Source: Brasilonema angustatum HA4187-MV1
GTDB lineage: Bacteria; Cyanobacteriota; Cyanobacteriia; Cyanobacteriales; Nostocaceae
Reading direction: 5' to 3'
Assembly (NCBI GenBank): GCA_019359695.1
Contig: JAHHGV010000006.1
Coordinates: 153,653 to 217,652 of the forward strand
Length of the DNA stretch: 64,000 bases
Of this stretch, positions 46,727 to 56,550 are shown one piece after another. The translations under genes and the position numbers were made by a program. The notes under the pieces were generated by a model. The model saw only the letters and a list, made by a program, of their open reading frames with translations, was not told the DNA's origin and searched no databases. Position 1 is the first letter of the stretch. Every line of letters begins with the position of its first letter.

Positions 46727-48048
46727 CTCACTTTCGTCCTCAAGTTTTCTACTTTCCAAGTAGCATTCGTCAAGTGTGATTGAATTCCGGTGACGCAAGC
46801 AATAATCAAAAAAGCAACGTAAGTAACACTAATTGCTGTAAAAATTCTCCAGAGTATATTGCCTGAAACTGCTTGAGACCTTTGATTTCCAAGAGTTGGT
46901 GTAGCCGCAGCCTCTGCTAGACATGGATGTAGAAATGTAGCTACTTTCCGGACAACATTTTTTGCTTCGATTTTGCCACTCAAGTAATACCAAGCTTGAG
47001 TCTGGGGGTCAAAAATTTTGACAGAATCGATGGAGTGAATATTTAGTGCTGTAGCATATGGAATTATTGAAGCAGGTAGATCTTCTTTAAGACTAAACCC
47101 GAAGTAAAAATCGTGATTGTCTGTGCTTGGTTTTGCAGGTGGCTTTGATGGAAAAACGATGTGTTTTGGCAAATCATTCAAGTCTGCCAGAACCTCTTTA
47201 GCGGATTGATAGCGTTGTTTGGTTGCTCTTTGTAGCAACTTGCATAAAACCTGCTCTAGAGAAGAGCTAATTGGTGTGGTCAAATATGAGCGCCATATCC
47301 AAGCATCTTCATTACAATCATGCAGTTCAAATGGCGACATCAGTGTGAGCAAATGCAAGCAAGTGACACCCAGGCTGTAAAGATCGCTGGCAAAAACAGG
47401 TTTGCCCTTTACTTGCTCAGGTGCTGCGTATTCAGCACTACCAATAGTGGTTCCAGTTTTTTCGGCAATTATGTTAGCAGAATACTTCGCAACCCCAAAA
47501 TCTACTAACATCAGTTGACCATGATTACGGCGACGAATAATGTTTGTTGGTTTAATGTCGCGGTGAATCACCTGATGATCATGAACAAACTGCAAAACAG
47601 GTAATAACTCCAAGAGTAATTGCCGAATTTCAGCTTCATTGAATGCTCCTTCTTGCGCCAATTCCTCTTCCAAAGTTTCTCCGTCAATCCATTCTTGGAC
47701 TAAATACTGCTGTCCATCCTGCTCAAAGGAGTCTAACAATTGGGGAATCTGGGGATGCTTACCAAGTTCTGCTAAAAGTACAGATTCCTGGTGAAATAGT
47801 TTTCTTGCTTTCTGGTGATGGTGAACAGCTTGGTGATGTGGAAACAATTGTTTGATCAGGCAGAATTCGTTTTCTACCTGACGATTAGCATCGACAGCGA
47901 GAAAAGTTTTACTAAATCCTCCTGTCGCAAGGGGTTTGAGGATATGGTAGCGGTTTTTGAGCAGCGAATTATACTCACCAGGGGAGGAAATACTACCATC
48001 CTCCAAAGGCTGAAAGGATTGGTGGGTGGAAGGAAGACAGTCGCTCAT
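46723..48048 (-). CDS. Ser/Thr protein kinase beside the kdp operon
   Basis: This 441-residue protein has a kinase domain with the LATGGFSKTFLAVD glycine-rich loop, CLIKQ (catalytic Lys), HRDIKPTN starting at 162, and DFG. A C-terminal beta-rich segment (FYFGFSLKEDLPASIIPYATAL...) follows, then one membrane helix (IFTAISVTYVAFLIIACVTG). It lies 108 nt after kdpC on the same strand, so it may be transcribed with kdpABGC. By position it could respond to osmotic or K+ signals; that is inference. Confidence 0.88.
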   Translation of the reverse strand: MSDCLPSTHQSFQPLEDGSISSPGEYNSLLKNRYHILKPLATGGFSKTFLAVDANRQVENEFCLIKQLFPHHQAVHHHQKARKLFHQESVLLAELGKHPQIPQLLDSFEQDGQQYLVQEWIDGETLEEELAQEGAFNEAEIRQLLLELLPVLQFVHDHQVIHRDIKPTNIIRRRNHGQLMLVDFGVAKYSANIIAEKTGTTIGSAEYAAPEQVKGKPVFASDLYSLGVTCLHLLTLMSPFELHDCNEDAWIWRSYLTTPISSSLEQVLCKLLQRATKQRYQSAKEVLADLNDLPKHIVFPSKPPAKPSTDNHDFYFGFSLKEDLPASIIPYATALNIHSIDSVKIFDPQTQAWYYLSGKIEAKNVVRKVATFLHPCLAEAAATPTLGNQRSQAVSGNILWRIFTAISVTYVAFLIIACVTGIQSHLTNATWKVENLRTKVR

Positions 48049-48156
48049 AGAAATCGTGGTTGGTCAATTCTCATTTGCAAAGAATAAAGGATAAGTACAA
48101 GGAACGGTTCTTTCCTAGACTTTCCATCCCCTGATGCTCTTATTTCTCGATTTTTT

Positions 48157-48804
48157 TCACGAAATTGAGGGTTTCAATACATCCAAAGCTAGATTCAGCT
48201 TCAATATGTTGACTCCTGGTTCACCAAAGATGCCCAGAAAGCGACCATCGGTATTTTGAGCAATCAAGGTTTCGAGCTGATTCGCCTGGAGTCCTCGCAC
48301 TTTTGCCACGCGTGCAATTTGCGCCTTAGCAGCTTCGAGGCTGATGTGTGGATCAAGACTGGAACCAGAGGTGTAGACTAAATCGGCAGTAGGTTGCACA
48401 CCTGCTTTTTTGAGTCGATTGAGGTCACCTTCAGTTTGTTTTTTGGGGTCGGGGTCATTTTTGCCCTTAATACGACTGAGTAAGTCTGGATTACTAGGAG
48501 CCAAGTTGCTCGCACCAGATATTCCAGTTTTGAGAACACCAGCTTCATCCTTTTTCGGGTCAGCAGTGCTGTAGCTGGTGGTACTGGGGCGACTATTGAA
48601 GTAGCGATCCGAAGTAAAAGGTTGACCAATCAATGCAGAACCGATAATTTTGCCTTGACGATTTTGAACCAAGCTGCCATTTGCCTGAAACGGGAACAAA
48701 ATCTGCCCACAAGCAATCATAAAAAATGGATAAATTATAGCTGTAATCACCCAAAGGACTATGGTAGAACGAACGGCTCTACCTGCATCACGTGCAAAAC
48801 TCAT
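48157..48804 (-). CDS. kdpC: K+-transporting ATPase subunit C (KdpC)
   Basis: From ATG 48804 this is 215 residues: MSFARDAGRAVRSTIVLWVITAIIYPFFMIACGQILFPFQANGSLV, with one membrane helix. GSALIGQPFTSDRYFNSRPS and SGSSLDPHISLEAAKAQIARVAKVR are KdpC hallmarks, and it ends LDVLKPSIS. KdpC stabilises the pump and aids ATP binding by KdpB. The ATG shares one base with the kdpG stop (TGATG), which indicates coupling. A longer in-frame start upstream lies within kdpG and is rejected. Confidence 0.95.
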   Translation of the reverse strand: MSFARDAGRAVRSTIVLWVITAIIYPFFMIACGQILFPFQANGSLVQNRQGKIIGSALIGQPFTSDRYFNSRPSTTSYSTADPKKDEAGVLKTGISGASNLAPSNPDLLSRIKGKNDPDPKKQTEGDLNRLKKAGVQPTADLVYTSGSSLDPHISLEAAKAQIARVAKVRGLQANQLETLIAQNTDGRFLGIFGEPGVNILKLNLALDVLKPSIS

Positions 48805-49085
48805 CAGAATTTCTCCGGTACAAACATCACGAAAAACAGATAGATAGAAAGACCAACCGTCACCAGTCCTAACAGTCCCAATGCCCAAGCTTGGTTGCGA
48901 GAAAATGTTTCATTAGTGGCAGCGTAAACCACAGGCGCAACCACTAAGTTAAAACACATCCCCAAAAATAAATACAACGGCAGCTTTTGTCTCTTGGCAG
49001 AAGACCAGATTTCAATCGCTGTTTCAAATACAGAGTCAGAGATTTGGGGTGATGGAATAATACGTTGTATGCGAACAGGTTTCAT
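48804..49085 (-). CDS. kdpG: KdpG-like small subunit
   Basis: This 93-residue protein has two hydrophobic helices (about 36-55 and 69-90) and ends FVMFVPEKF. It sits between kdpB and kdpC, where E. coli lacks a gene but Anabaena kdp operons carry kdpG. The C-terminal single-helix part resembles KdpF (a small lipid-like stabiliser). The name follows the known Anabaena gene order and is not based on alignment. Confidence 0.75.
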   Translation of the reverse strand: MKPVRIQRIIPSPQISDSVFETAIEIWSSAKRQKLPLYLFLGMCFNLVVAPVVYAATNETFSRNQAWALGLLGLVTVGLSIYLFFVMFVPEKF

Positions 49086-49149
49086 AGCAGGGGTTTGCTA
49101 ATAGTTTGTTATTAATAGTAGGAAAAGTTGATTGCTGATCGCTAAGCGC

Positions 49150-51303
49150 TCAGGAGAACGGCAGGATGAGGTCAATCAATTTGATGGCTATAAAGGGAGC
49201 AATTATACCGCCAAGACCGTAGATAAGGATATTGCGTCGTAGCAGTTGATCTGCTGTCAGAGGGCGGAACTTCACCCCTTTTAAAGCTATGGGAATGAGT
49301 GCTGGGATAACTAGGGCGTTGTAAATCAGCGCCGAGAGAATGGCAGACTGGGCACTTTTTAATCCCATGATATTTAGTGCACCAATTCCAGCCGCCGCAA
49401 AAATAGTGGGAATGATGGCGAAATACTTAGCAATATCGTTGGCAATTGAGAAGGTTGTTAATGCCCCACGGGTAATCAGCAGTTGTTTACCAATTGTCAC
49501 CAAATCAATTAGCTTGGTGGGGTCAGAGTCCAAGTCCACCATGTTCGCAGCTTCTTTGGCGGCTTGTGTCCCAGAGTTCATCGCCACACCGACATTTGCT
49601 TGTGCTAGCGCCGGGGCATCGTTGGTACCGTCCCCAGTCATAGCTACCAACTTGCCCTCGGCTTGTTCAGAGCGAATCACTTCAATTTTGTCTTCTGGGG
49701 TAGCTTCTGCGATAAAATCATCAACTCCCGCCTCTTGAGCTATAACCTCAGCCGTAATGCGGTTGTCACCTGTGAGCATGATAGTTTTAACCCCCATCCG
49801 CCGGAGTTGGTCAAACCGTTCGCGCAAACCTGGTTTCACAATGTCTTTGAGGTAAATAACGCCATAGAGATCGTTCTCAAAGCAGACGGCTAACGGTGTC
49901 CCTCCTAACCGGGAAACTCTTTCATAAGCTGCGTCTAAATCACTAGGAACATTGCCGTTACGGGAACGGACAAACCCCTTAATTGCATCCACTGCGCCTT
50001 TACGAACTTGTTTGCCATCGGGTAAATCGGTACCACTCATGCGGGTTTTCGCGGAGAACTCTACTCCCTCTGCCTTACTAGTATCAAAGTCTACCCCAAC
50101 TCGCTGCCTTTCTGCCAGTCCCACGATTGATTTACCTTCTGGTGTCTCATCAAACACACTGGCTGCTAGGGATATTCGCGCTACATCTTCGAGGGAATGA
50201 CCATTGAGAGGAATAAATTCATCAGCCATCCGGTTTCCTAAGGTGATGGTACCTGTTTTATCTAGCACCAACGAGTTGATGTCACCGCATGCTTCTACGG
50301 CTCGTCCGGAAGTGGCAATCACGTTAAACTGGGCAACTCTGTCCATCCCAGCGATACCAATGGCGCTCAGCAAACCACCAATTGTGGTGGGAATCAGAGC
50401 AACCAGCAGTGAGATCAGGATGGCAATGCTAGCACCAGCGCGTAAACTGTTTCCTGCTTCAGCTCCATAAACAGTGCTAATAAAGTTTGCAATATAACCC
50501 GCAAACGGTGGAATCGTTGATACCACAATCACAAACACCTGCGTCAGTACAGCAAGCAGCACTGTCAGCGCAATTTCATTGGGAGTTTTGGTGCGTTCTG
50601 CTCCCTCTACCAAGGCGATCATGCGGTCAATAAAGCCTTGACCTGGATCGGCTGTAATCCGAATCGTTAATTCGTCAGACAGCAACCGCGTACCTCCCGT
50701 CACCGAACTGGCAATGTCCGTGCCTGGTTGCTTTAGTACAGGGGCGGATTCTCCGGTGATGGCAGACTCATCTACCGAACCGATGCCTTGAGTGATTTCC
50801 CCATCAGCAGGAATCATGTTACCAGCACTCACCTTTACCAAATCACCTCGCCGCAGTTCGGTGGAGTTGACTTCTTTAATGGAACCGTCGGGCAGCATTT
50901 TGCGGGCAACGGTGTCTGAACGCGTTGCTTTGAGCGAGTCTGCTTGTGCCTTTCCGCGTCCTTCAGCTACGGCTTCCGCAAAGTTCGCAAACAGAACTGT
51001 GAAAAATAGAATCAAGGTAATCAACCCGTTTAACAGGCGTTGCTGATTGATATCTGCCTGTACGGTGCCAAATAAATTGGGATCAACGGTCACTAGGAAG
51101 GTGACAATCGTTCCTACCCAGACGATAAACATGACTGGGTTTTTGACGGCAGTTCGAGGATTGAGTTTGACGAACGACTCCCGAATCGCCCTCTGGTACA
51201 ATCCCCGCATATCTGCCTTGGGGGTGTGCCTACGCGAGTCACGGCTTCCTTGGGGAACACGAGGTGAACGGGAAGACGTAGATTGGTCAGTAGTGCTTCG
51301 CAT
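49150..51303 (-). CDS. kdpB: K+-transporting P-type ATPase subunit B (KdpB)
   Basis: This 717-residue P-type ATPase has the phosphorylation motif [10 protein letters not shown] with Asp348 and the actuator motif [12 protein letters not shown]. The hinge is [19 protein letters not shown], and the nucleotide-domain motif is KGAVD. It hydrolyses ATP to drive K+ through KdpA. The order kdpA-kdpB-kdpG-kdpC on one strand with short gaps shows an operon. The N-terminal Ser/Arg-rich extension (about 1-40) is longer than in E. coli. Confidence 0.97.
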   Translation of the reverse strand: MRSTTDQSTSSRSPRVPQGSRDSRRHTPKADMRGLYQRAIRESFVKLNPRTAVKNPVMFIVWVGTIVTFLVTVDPNLFGTVQADINQQRLLNGLITLILFFTVLFANFAEAVAEGRGKAQADSLKATRSDTVARKMLPDGSIKEVNSTELRRGDLVKVSAGNMIPADGEITQGIGSVDESAITGESAPVLKQPGTDIASSVTGGTRLLSDELTIRITADPGQGFIDRMIALVEGAERTKTPNEIALTVLLAVLTQVFVIVVSTIPPFAGYIANFISTVYGAEAGNSLRAGASIAILISLLVALIPTTIGGLLSAIGIAGMDRVAQFNVIATSGRAVEACGDINSLVLDKTGTITLGNRMADEFIPLNGHSLEDVARISLAASVFDETPEGKSIVGLAERQRVGVDFDTSKAEGVEFSAKTRMSGTDLPDGKQVRKGAVDAIKGFVRSRNGNVPSDLDAAYERVSRLGGTPLAVCFENDLYGVIYLKDIVKPGLRERFDQLRRMGVKTIMLTGDNRITAEVIAQEAGVDDFIAEATPEDKIEVIRSEQAEGKLVAMTGDGTNDAPALAQANVGVAMNSGTQAAKEAANMVDLDSDPTKLIDLVTIGKQLLITRGALTTFSIANDIAKYFAIIPTIFAAAGIGALNIMGLKSAQSAILSALIYNALVIPALIPIALKGVKFRPLTADQLLRRNILIYGLGGIIAPFIAIKLIDLILPFS

Positions 51304-51437
51304 ACATTAGTCAGTTATCAGTTGTCAGTTATCAGTTAGCAGTTATCAGTTAGCAGTTACCAGTTAGCAGTTACCAGTTAGCAGGGGGGTCAAGAAATCG
51401 CTGACTCTATTCACTGTTCACTGTTCACTGATTACTG
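51304..51437. repeat. Heptanucleotide tandem repeats between kdpA and kdpB
   Basis: CAGTTAT, CAGTTAG and CAGTTAC units run tandemly at about 51310-51380. ACTGTTC-type units follow at about 51413-51437. The same repeats flank the polA 3' end (63230-63335). They fill almost the whole spacer inside an operon. Confidence 0.9.
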
Positions 51438-53183
51438 TTAGCCAATACCTTTAGCAATTTGGAAGGCTTCGCCAATTGGTCCAAATGCTAGGACTGGAAA
51501 GAACGTGAGTGCGCCCAAAATCAGGATGACACCAGCGGTTACGCTGGTAAACAGTTTGGTATCGGTTCGCAATGTACCAGTTGTAAAGGGAACAGATTGC
51601 TTGCGCGACATACTATCAGCAAGCAACAATAAACCTATGATTGGGATATAGCGTCCTGCGAGGAGACTAAAGCAAGTACTCAGGTTCCACCACAAGGCAG
51701 TTACCGTGGTTTTTGCTCCTGTTACGATCGCTATTGGAGACGGTTGTGAATCGCCTAAGCCTTCAAACCCAGACCCGTTGTTGGCTGCAGCTGAGGCATA
51801 TTCGTAAATGACTTGAGCAAAACCGTGGAAGCCAGGATTACTGATTCCTGCTAGTTGATCGGGGAATGCTAGGGTTATTCCTGCTGGAATCAGAATGGCG
51901 ATTGGGTGAACCATCAGAAGCAAGAAACTGGCAAGCACTACCTCACGCTTTTCAATTTTGCGTCCCAGAAATTCCGGTGTCCTTCCTACCATCAGACCTG
52001 TAACGAATACTGCCAGAATTAGGTAAGCAAACAAATAAGCGGTTCCCGTACCTTGTCCTCCAAACACAATCTGGAGAAACATATTGGAAAGGGTGACGAA
52101 ACCACCACTAGGCATAAATGAATCATGCAAGCTATTGACCGCACCGCACATAGTGGCAGTTGTGAACACAGCATACAGAGCTGATTGTGCCCAACCAAAT
52201 CGAACTTCCTTACCCTCTAGGTTCGGTTGCTGACTTCCCAACAAGGCGTTTACCGCAGGATTACCGTTATATTCACCAATCGCTGTAATAATGACAAAGA
52301 CCACTAGAATGGCAAACGGTATACTATATACCAACCAAGCTTGCTTGACGTTGTTAGCAATGATGCCATAAGTATAAATCAGCGAAGTGGGTATCGAGAT
52401 GATGGCGACAAGCTGGATGAGATTGGTCAAACCATTTGGATTTTCAAAGGGGTGTGCTGAGTTGATGGCGAAAAAGCCGCCGCCGTTCTCGCCTAGTTCC
52501 TTAATGATTTCAAAATGGGCAACTGGACCACGAGCGATCGCCTGACTGATATTAGGATCTTCTAAAGTGGCAAACACAGCTGGGCCTGCCAGTGTTTCCG
52601 GAACACCAGCCGCGATCATAATGATTCCCCCCACAATACTAATGGGTAGTAAAATCCGCGTAATTGAGCGAATCAGATCTACGTAGAAGTTGCCCAATGG
52701 TCTGCCTGTCAACCCGCGAATAAAGGCGATCGCCACCGCTATACCTGTTGCAGCCGAGGTAAACATATGATACCCCAGTCCCCACATTTGGCTGGCGTAA
52801 CTCAAGTAAGTTTCACCAGAATAGTGCTGCTGGTTGGTATTGGTAATGAAGGAAATGGTGGTGTGTACTACTGTGTCCCAAGTTGGGGCACTTATTTTGG
52901 TGGGGTTGAGCGGTAGCCATCCCTGATTCATAATCATGAAGAAGATGAGCAACCCCATGACAATGTTGCTGTACAAAATTGCCCGCGCATACTGCCAACC
53001 CGTCATGTCCTCCTTGGCAGAAACGCCAATTGCGGAGTAAAGCATGCGCTCAACTGGGTTCAAAATCGGGTCGAGAAACGTCCTTTGCTCCTGAAAGACA
53101 CGCGCCATGTATCGCCCAAAAAAGGGAGTTATCACGACTACAATCAGTAGCGTTAATGCAATTTGAATCCATCCTTCTAGCAT
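51438..53183 (-). CDS. kdpA: K+-transporting ATPase subunit A (KdpA), canonical copy
   Basis: This 581-residue channel-like subunit has intact selectivity loops: TNTN at 114-117, [28 protein letters not shown] and [12 protein letters not shown]. It selects and carries K+ for the KdpABC pump under low-K+ or osmotic stress. It is the first gene of the kdpABGC operon, 134 nt before kdpB, with the gap made of heptanucleotide repeats. An extra loop ([11 protein letters not shown]) in the fourth repeat is absent from the orphan copy. Confidence 0.96.
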   Translation of the reverse strand: MLEGWIQIALTLLIVVVITPFFGRYMARVFQEQRTFLDPILNPVERMLYSAIGVSAKEDMTGWQYARAILYSNIVMGLLIFFMIMNQGWLPLNPTKISAPTWDTVVHTTISFITNTNQQHYSGETYLSYASQMWGLGYHMFTSAATGIAVAIAFIRGLTGRPLGNFYVDLIRSITRILLPISIVGGIIMIAAGVPETLAGPAVFATLEDPNISQAIARGPVAHFEIIKELGENGGGFFAINSAHPFENPNGLTNLIQLVAIISIPTSLIYTYGIIANNVKQAWLVYSIPFAILVVFVIITAIGEYNGNPAVNALLGSQQPNLEGKEVRFGWAQSALYAVFTTATMCGAVNSLHDSFMPSGGFVTLSNMFLQIVFGGQGTGTAYLFAYLILAVFVTGLMVGRTPEFLGRKIEKREVVLASFLLLMVHPIAILIPAGITLAFPDQLAGISNPGFHGFAQVIYEYASAAANNGSGFEGLGDSQPSPIAIVTGAKTTVTALWWNLSTCFSLLAGRYIPIIGLLLLADSMSRKQSVPFTTGTLRTDTKLFTSVTAGVILILGALTFFPVLAFGPIGEAFQIAKGIG

Positions 53184-53796
53184 GAGTTAGTCTAACTCCA
53201 GCATCAATAAATTAATTAAGTTTGATCTTTTCACATTGACAGCGTTTTTTCATTTATTTCACGACACCACTTCTTACTCCTTTACTTTCCTCAATTTTTG
53301 TCTTTATACTTGAAATTTGCTGTCTAGTCTGTTGTCAGGAATTGACAAAGAAAAAATCTATCCGTATATAGAAGTTTGAACAGGTTTTGAACCGTGATTT
53401 AACTAGGAGCATACTCAAAGGGAAAGCCTAAAATCAACGCTAATGTAAATACACCTGTAACAGCCGCTTTCCAGTAATAAACATAAGTTCCAATGGATTT
53501 TAGCCTAATCGTTCTATAGAAAATTATATTTTCTCTCATAATCACTTAGCACCCTATGTTTTATAGGTGCTTCTCAGATTTCTTATTATCAAACTTTTCT
53601 TCAAAACTTACAAGATATAATTATTTATGAATTCTATCCATTAGCATATATCTCTTGAGAACGATAAACGTTTAGCGCGTTTAGATGAAGTCTATATCTG
53701 CAAATATAGATAGTTAAAAATATAAAATAAACAATTATTTTTAGTCAAAAGTAACTAGGTTTTGAAGAGATTTGTTATACTTGACACACAGCTTTT
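53184..53796. other. Divergent regulatory region between kdpA and a histidine kinase
   Basis: About 610 bp of AT-rich DNA that must hold the kdp promoter (minus) and the kinase promoter (plus). It contains one possible very small gene (53399-53539). No clear operator was identified. Confidence 0.5.
53399..53539 (-). CDS. Possible 46-residue membrane peptide upstream of kdpA
   Basis: A minus-strand frame from ATG 53539 to TAA 53399 encodes 46 residues, with a hydrophobic helix in the second half (YWKAAVTGVFTLALILGFPF). The size, single helix and position 5' of kdpA recall small Kdp accessory peptides. No strong ribosome-binding site is seen, and no homologue is recalled. Confidence 0.35.
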   Translation of the reverse strand: MRENIIFYRTIRLKSIGTYVYYWKAAVTGVFTLALILGFPFEYAPS

Positions 53797-54915
53797 ATGT
53801 TCCATCTCGAGATGTCGGTGCTCAAACTTGTAAGCCATAAAAACAACCCGCGCTTGAGAACATCTTGGATAATTATTGGACTATTTACGATTGTGGTTCT
53901 ATTGGAGTTCTCTACTCCACCAGACTATGTGTTTGGTTACCTTTATATCGGTCCAATTATGATAGCAAATGCTCGTCTGAGTCGAATGGCAACGCTACAA
54001 CTGACTCTAGTTGCTTGCATTCTAACGATTCTGAACGTATGGGTTCCAGGTATCCTTCCTGTTAGAGCTTCCACAATTGCTAGTCGATTGATTGCAGTCT
54101 TAGCATTAATAGTGACAGGTATTTTGGGCGATCGCAATCGTCTGTATCAAGAAGCACTCTTAAAACAACAAGCAAAACTTCACGCACAAAAGAAGTTAGC
54201 GAGTGTGCGAGAAGACTTTGCCTCTACCCTAACTCATGACTTGAAAACTCCTCTATTGGGAGCCCTTGAGACATTACAGGCGTTTGAACGAGAAAATTTT
54301 GGCTCTGTTGTTCCAGCCCAGAAAAAAGTTTTAACAACGATGATTAAGAGCCACCAGACTAGTTTGCAGATGGTAGAAACGCTCTTGGATGTCTACCGCA
54401 ACGATATGGAGGGGTTAAAGCTACAGTTAGCACCTGTTAATCTTGTTGAAATTGCTGAAGATGTGGCAATAACTTTGACCGAACTTGCTTCCAGTCGTCG
54501 CGTTCATATTTCCTGCAACTACGGTGAGTCAGACTTTCGCAAGTTCCTTTGGGTTCATGGTGATGCCTTGCAACTGCAACGGGTATTTACTAATCTTCTG
54601 ACTAATGCTATCAACCACTCTCCTCGCGGTGGCAAAGTGGAGGTTGTGTTAGAAGCAGGTTCCTCTTATCAAACTGCTAAAGTTATAGATACTGGACCAG
54701 GCATAAAGTCAGAAGAACTGCCAAACCTTTTTAAGCGGTTTTATCAGGGACACAGCGATCGCCAAGCCAAAGGTTCTGGCTTGGGGTTGTATTTAACTCG
54801 TCAAATCATAGAAGCGCATAGCGGCAAAATCTGGGCAGAAAATCGATTTCCTAACGGTGCAATCTTTGCATTTTGCTTGCCCGTCTTGCCGTTTAAAATG
54901 TCTGTATCTAGCTGA
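53797..54915 (+). CDS. Membrane histidine kinase divergent from the kdp operon
   Basis: This 372-residue kinase has four to five N-terminal hydrophobic helices (about 22-115) and a HisKA domain with LTHDLKTPL (His147). The HATPase_c domain has an N box (NLLTNAINHSP), G1 (DTGPGIK) and G2 (GSGLGLYL). No separate periplasmic sensing domain is visible, so membrane helices are the likely sensor. No response regulator lies beside it. The missing KdpD kinase function could be supplied by such a protein, but this is inference. Confidence 0.9.
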   Translation: MFHLEMSVLKLVSHKNNPRLRTSWIIIGLFTIVVLLEFSTPPDYVFGYLYIGPIMIANARLSRMATLQLTLVACILTILNVWVPGILPVRASTIASRLIAVLALIVTGILGDRNRLYQEALLKQQAKLHAQKKLASVREDFASTLTHDLKTPLLGALETLQAFERENFGSVVPAQKKVLTTMIKSHQTSLQMVETLLDVYRNDMEGLKLQLAPVNLVEIAEDVAITLTELASSRRVHISCNYGESDFRKFLWVHGDALQLQRVFTNLLTNAINHSPRGGKVEVVLEAGSSYQTAKVIDTGPGIKSEELPNLFKRFYQGHSDRQAKGSGLGLYLTRQIIEAHSGKIWAENRFPNGAIFAFCLPVLPFKMSVSS

Positions 54916-54959
54916 AATATGTTCTCAAATTTTTTACTAAGTAGCCATCATGAACTGCG

Positions 54960-55070
54960 TACACCCTATGCCTACGGCACGCCAAAGGCGAACGGGGAAG
55001 ACCTCCGGTCTCGCTACGCTAACGGCAGTTGCTACCCTATGGCTAACGCCACGCCTTTTGAATTGGTATA
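54960..55070. repeat. Interspersed palindromic repeat block
   Basis: Units ACCCTATGCCTACGGCACGCC and ACCCTATGGCTAACGCCACGCC form an inverted/direct repeat block related to that at 14310-14440. Non-coding. Confidence 0.8.
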
Positions 55071-55184
55071 AGTTCTAATGTCAAACAATTTATGCAGGGC
55101 GTTTTGGGTGGTGACGTTTTTCTTCCCTAATGTGGAGTTTGTCCCCACTTCCACCCAAGCCCTGCAAAAAAAGTGGCTGGTAGT

Positions 55185-55500
55185 CAAAAGTCGCATTTAC
55201 TACACTTGTGCCTCGAAGATTTTTCCTCAATATTCTACTTAACCTTTGCCTTTGTAGCAGCATACTTGGGCAATTCCTTGATCCTTACCAAGAATCATTT
55301 GTCCTCCCTTCTAAATGTTCTGGTAAGGGCACAAGAAAATTGAACATTGAGGCTTTCCAAAATGGAAAGTACCTAATTGTGTGCAATCTGTTTGTGGTGG
55401 TCAAACAGATTGTCAACTTCAGCAGCAAGTGGGTATCCCTTTTGCCAACTTACTGCCAGCTTGTGCAGGGATATCGAATTCATGACCCTTGCAGGGTTTC
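55185..55500 (+). pseudogene. Decayed PstS-like binding-protein fragment
   Basis: The frame from 55208 contains ILGQFLDPYQESFVLPSKC and LNIEAFQNGKYLIVCNLFVVVKQ. These align with RISGQFVPPYQEPFIPLSQC and LNALAFRSGDYPITRNLFVILKQ of the intact PstS-like protein at 33908. Just upstream, in another frame, IYYTCASKIFPQYST then stop matches IYYASAPEVVPQCT. Downstream the match continues with further stops (FANLL, GFLKI). Several frameshifts and stops make it a pseudogene fragment of about 100 codons. Confidence 0.72.
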
Positions 55501-55534
55501 TTAAAATTCGCTGTCCACTGCATCCGGTGTGAGC

Positions 55535-56329
55535 TTAGTTACCTCTGTTAATTGACTCTGCTGGCAAGCAAATCAGATTGTCGCCTTGAGTAAGGATTAA
55601 GCCACGTTGACGCAATTTACCCATCAAGCGGGTGACGGTAACACGAGTCGAACCGATCGCGCTGCCAATTTGGGCATGGGTGAGGGGGAAAGGCAGGCAA
55701 TAACCGCGAATCACATCTGGGTCGGTATCGCTCATTGACGGTTCTCCATATTCCTCAATCAACAATGTGAGGAATCCTAGGAGTCGGTCAATCGTGCGTC
55801 GTTGTCCCAAGGCACTCAGCCACAGCAGCTTGCGCTGGTGCTGATACCTAAAGGCATCCATGACTTCGCGGCGGAAGTGAGGCCAATTGTCCAAATCGTG
55901 CCAGTACATCCACAGTACAGCAGTTTGGTCTACATGGGCATAAGCCTGGAGCGTGAATGGTGACTGGGCAACAATTTCAAACGGTTGCCCTGCACCAACA
56001 AACCCTAAGAAAGCTTCTTCGGGAGTTCTATTGATGCGTCGAGATGTTAACTGACTTGCAGTTGCACTTACCTGGGCGGTTCCCACCATACGGATCGCAC
56101 CCCTTTGCACCAAGTACAGCAATCCAGCTCGGGCTGGAATGCGCTCATCTTTGCTAAAGGTGCGGCAGCGGTAGTGTTCCTGAGCCCAATCAAGAATTCG
56201 TTGCCAAGTCAAAAAAGGACGTGATGCCTCAGAGAAAGAGGATGGAGATTGCATAGGTAACAAAGAGCGTTCGGCGGAAGACAAAGACGTCATAAAAAGG
56301 TGCAAGGAGTGTCTTTGATGTCGGCACAA
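55535..56329 (-). CDS. Crp/Fnr family transcriptional regulator
   Basis: This 264-residue protein has a cNMP-binding-like beta-barrel (about 60-150: LLYLVQRGAIRM...FVGAGQPFEIV), a dimer helix, and a C-terminal HTH (PLTHAQIGSAIGSTRVTVTRLMGKLRQRG). The cAMP-contact Arg/Ser pattern is not conserved, so it may not bind cAMP. The start could be at 56293 (MTSLSSAE) or 56254 (MQSPSSF). It diverges from the ArgS-related gene. Its regulon is unknown. Confidence 0.88.
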   Translation of the reverse strand: MCRHQRHSLHLFMTSLSSAERSLLPMQSPSSFSEASRPFLTWQRILDWAQEHYRCRTFSKDERIPARAGLLYLVQRGAIRMVGTAQVSATASQLTSRRINRTPEEAFLGFVGAGQPFEIVAQSPFTLQAYAHVDQTAVLWMYWHDLDNWPHFRREVMDAFRYQHQRKLLWLSALGQRRTIDRLLGFLTLLIEEYGEPSMSDTDPDVIRGYCLPFPLTHAQIGSAIGSTRVTVTRLMGKLRQRGLILTQGDNLICLPAESINRGN

Positions 56330-56550
56330 GAGGCATTAAACCTAACTGTACCACTCATCCAAAAGGTAGAAAGCGTAGCTCCTACTCTTTTGTTATACTT
56401 CTTACTGTACAATTAAGGTAGTAAAATTTACTCTAATTTAATTAAATTTTGCACAATTCTAATTTTTCTTTCCGTAAATTTAACTTATTTCCTTAGACAG
56501 ATGACAAATATTGAAGACATTATGTCAAGAGTAATATAACTTAAATATTT

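Noticed and set aside
56418..56431. GTA-N8-TAC (NtcA-like) site between the Crp/Fnr and ArgS-related genes
   Set aside because: The pattern is expected by chance about every 4 kb, and no -10 box is found at the right distance. Kept only as a note because of a possible nitrogen link of the ArgS-related gene.
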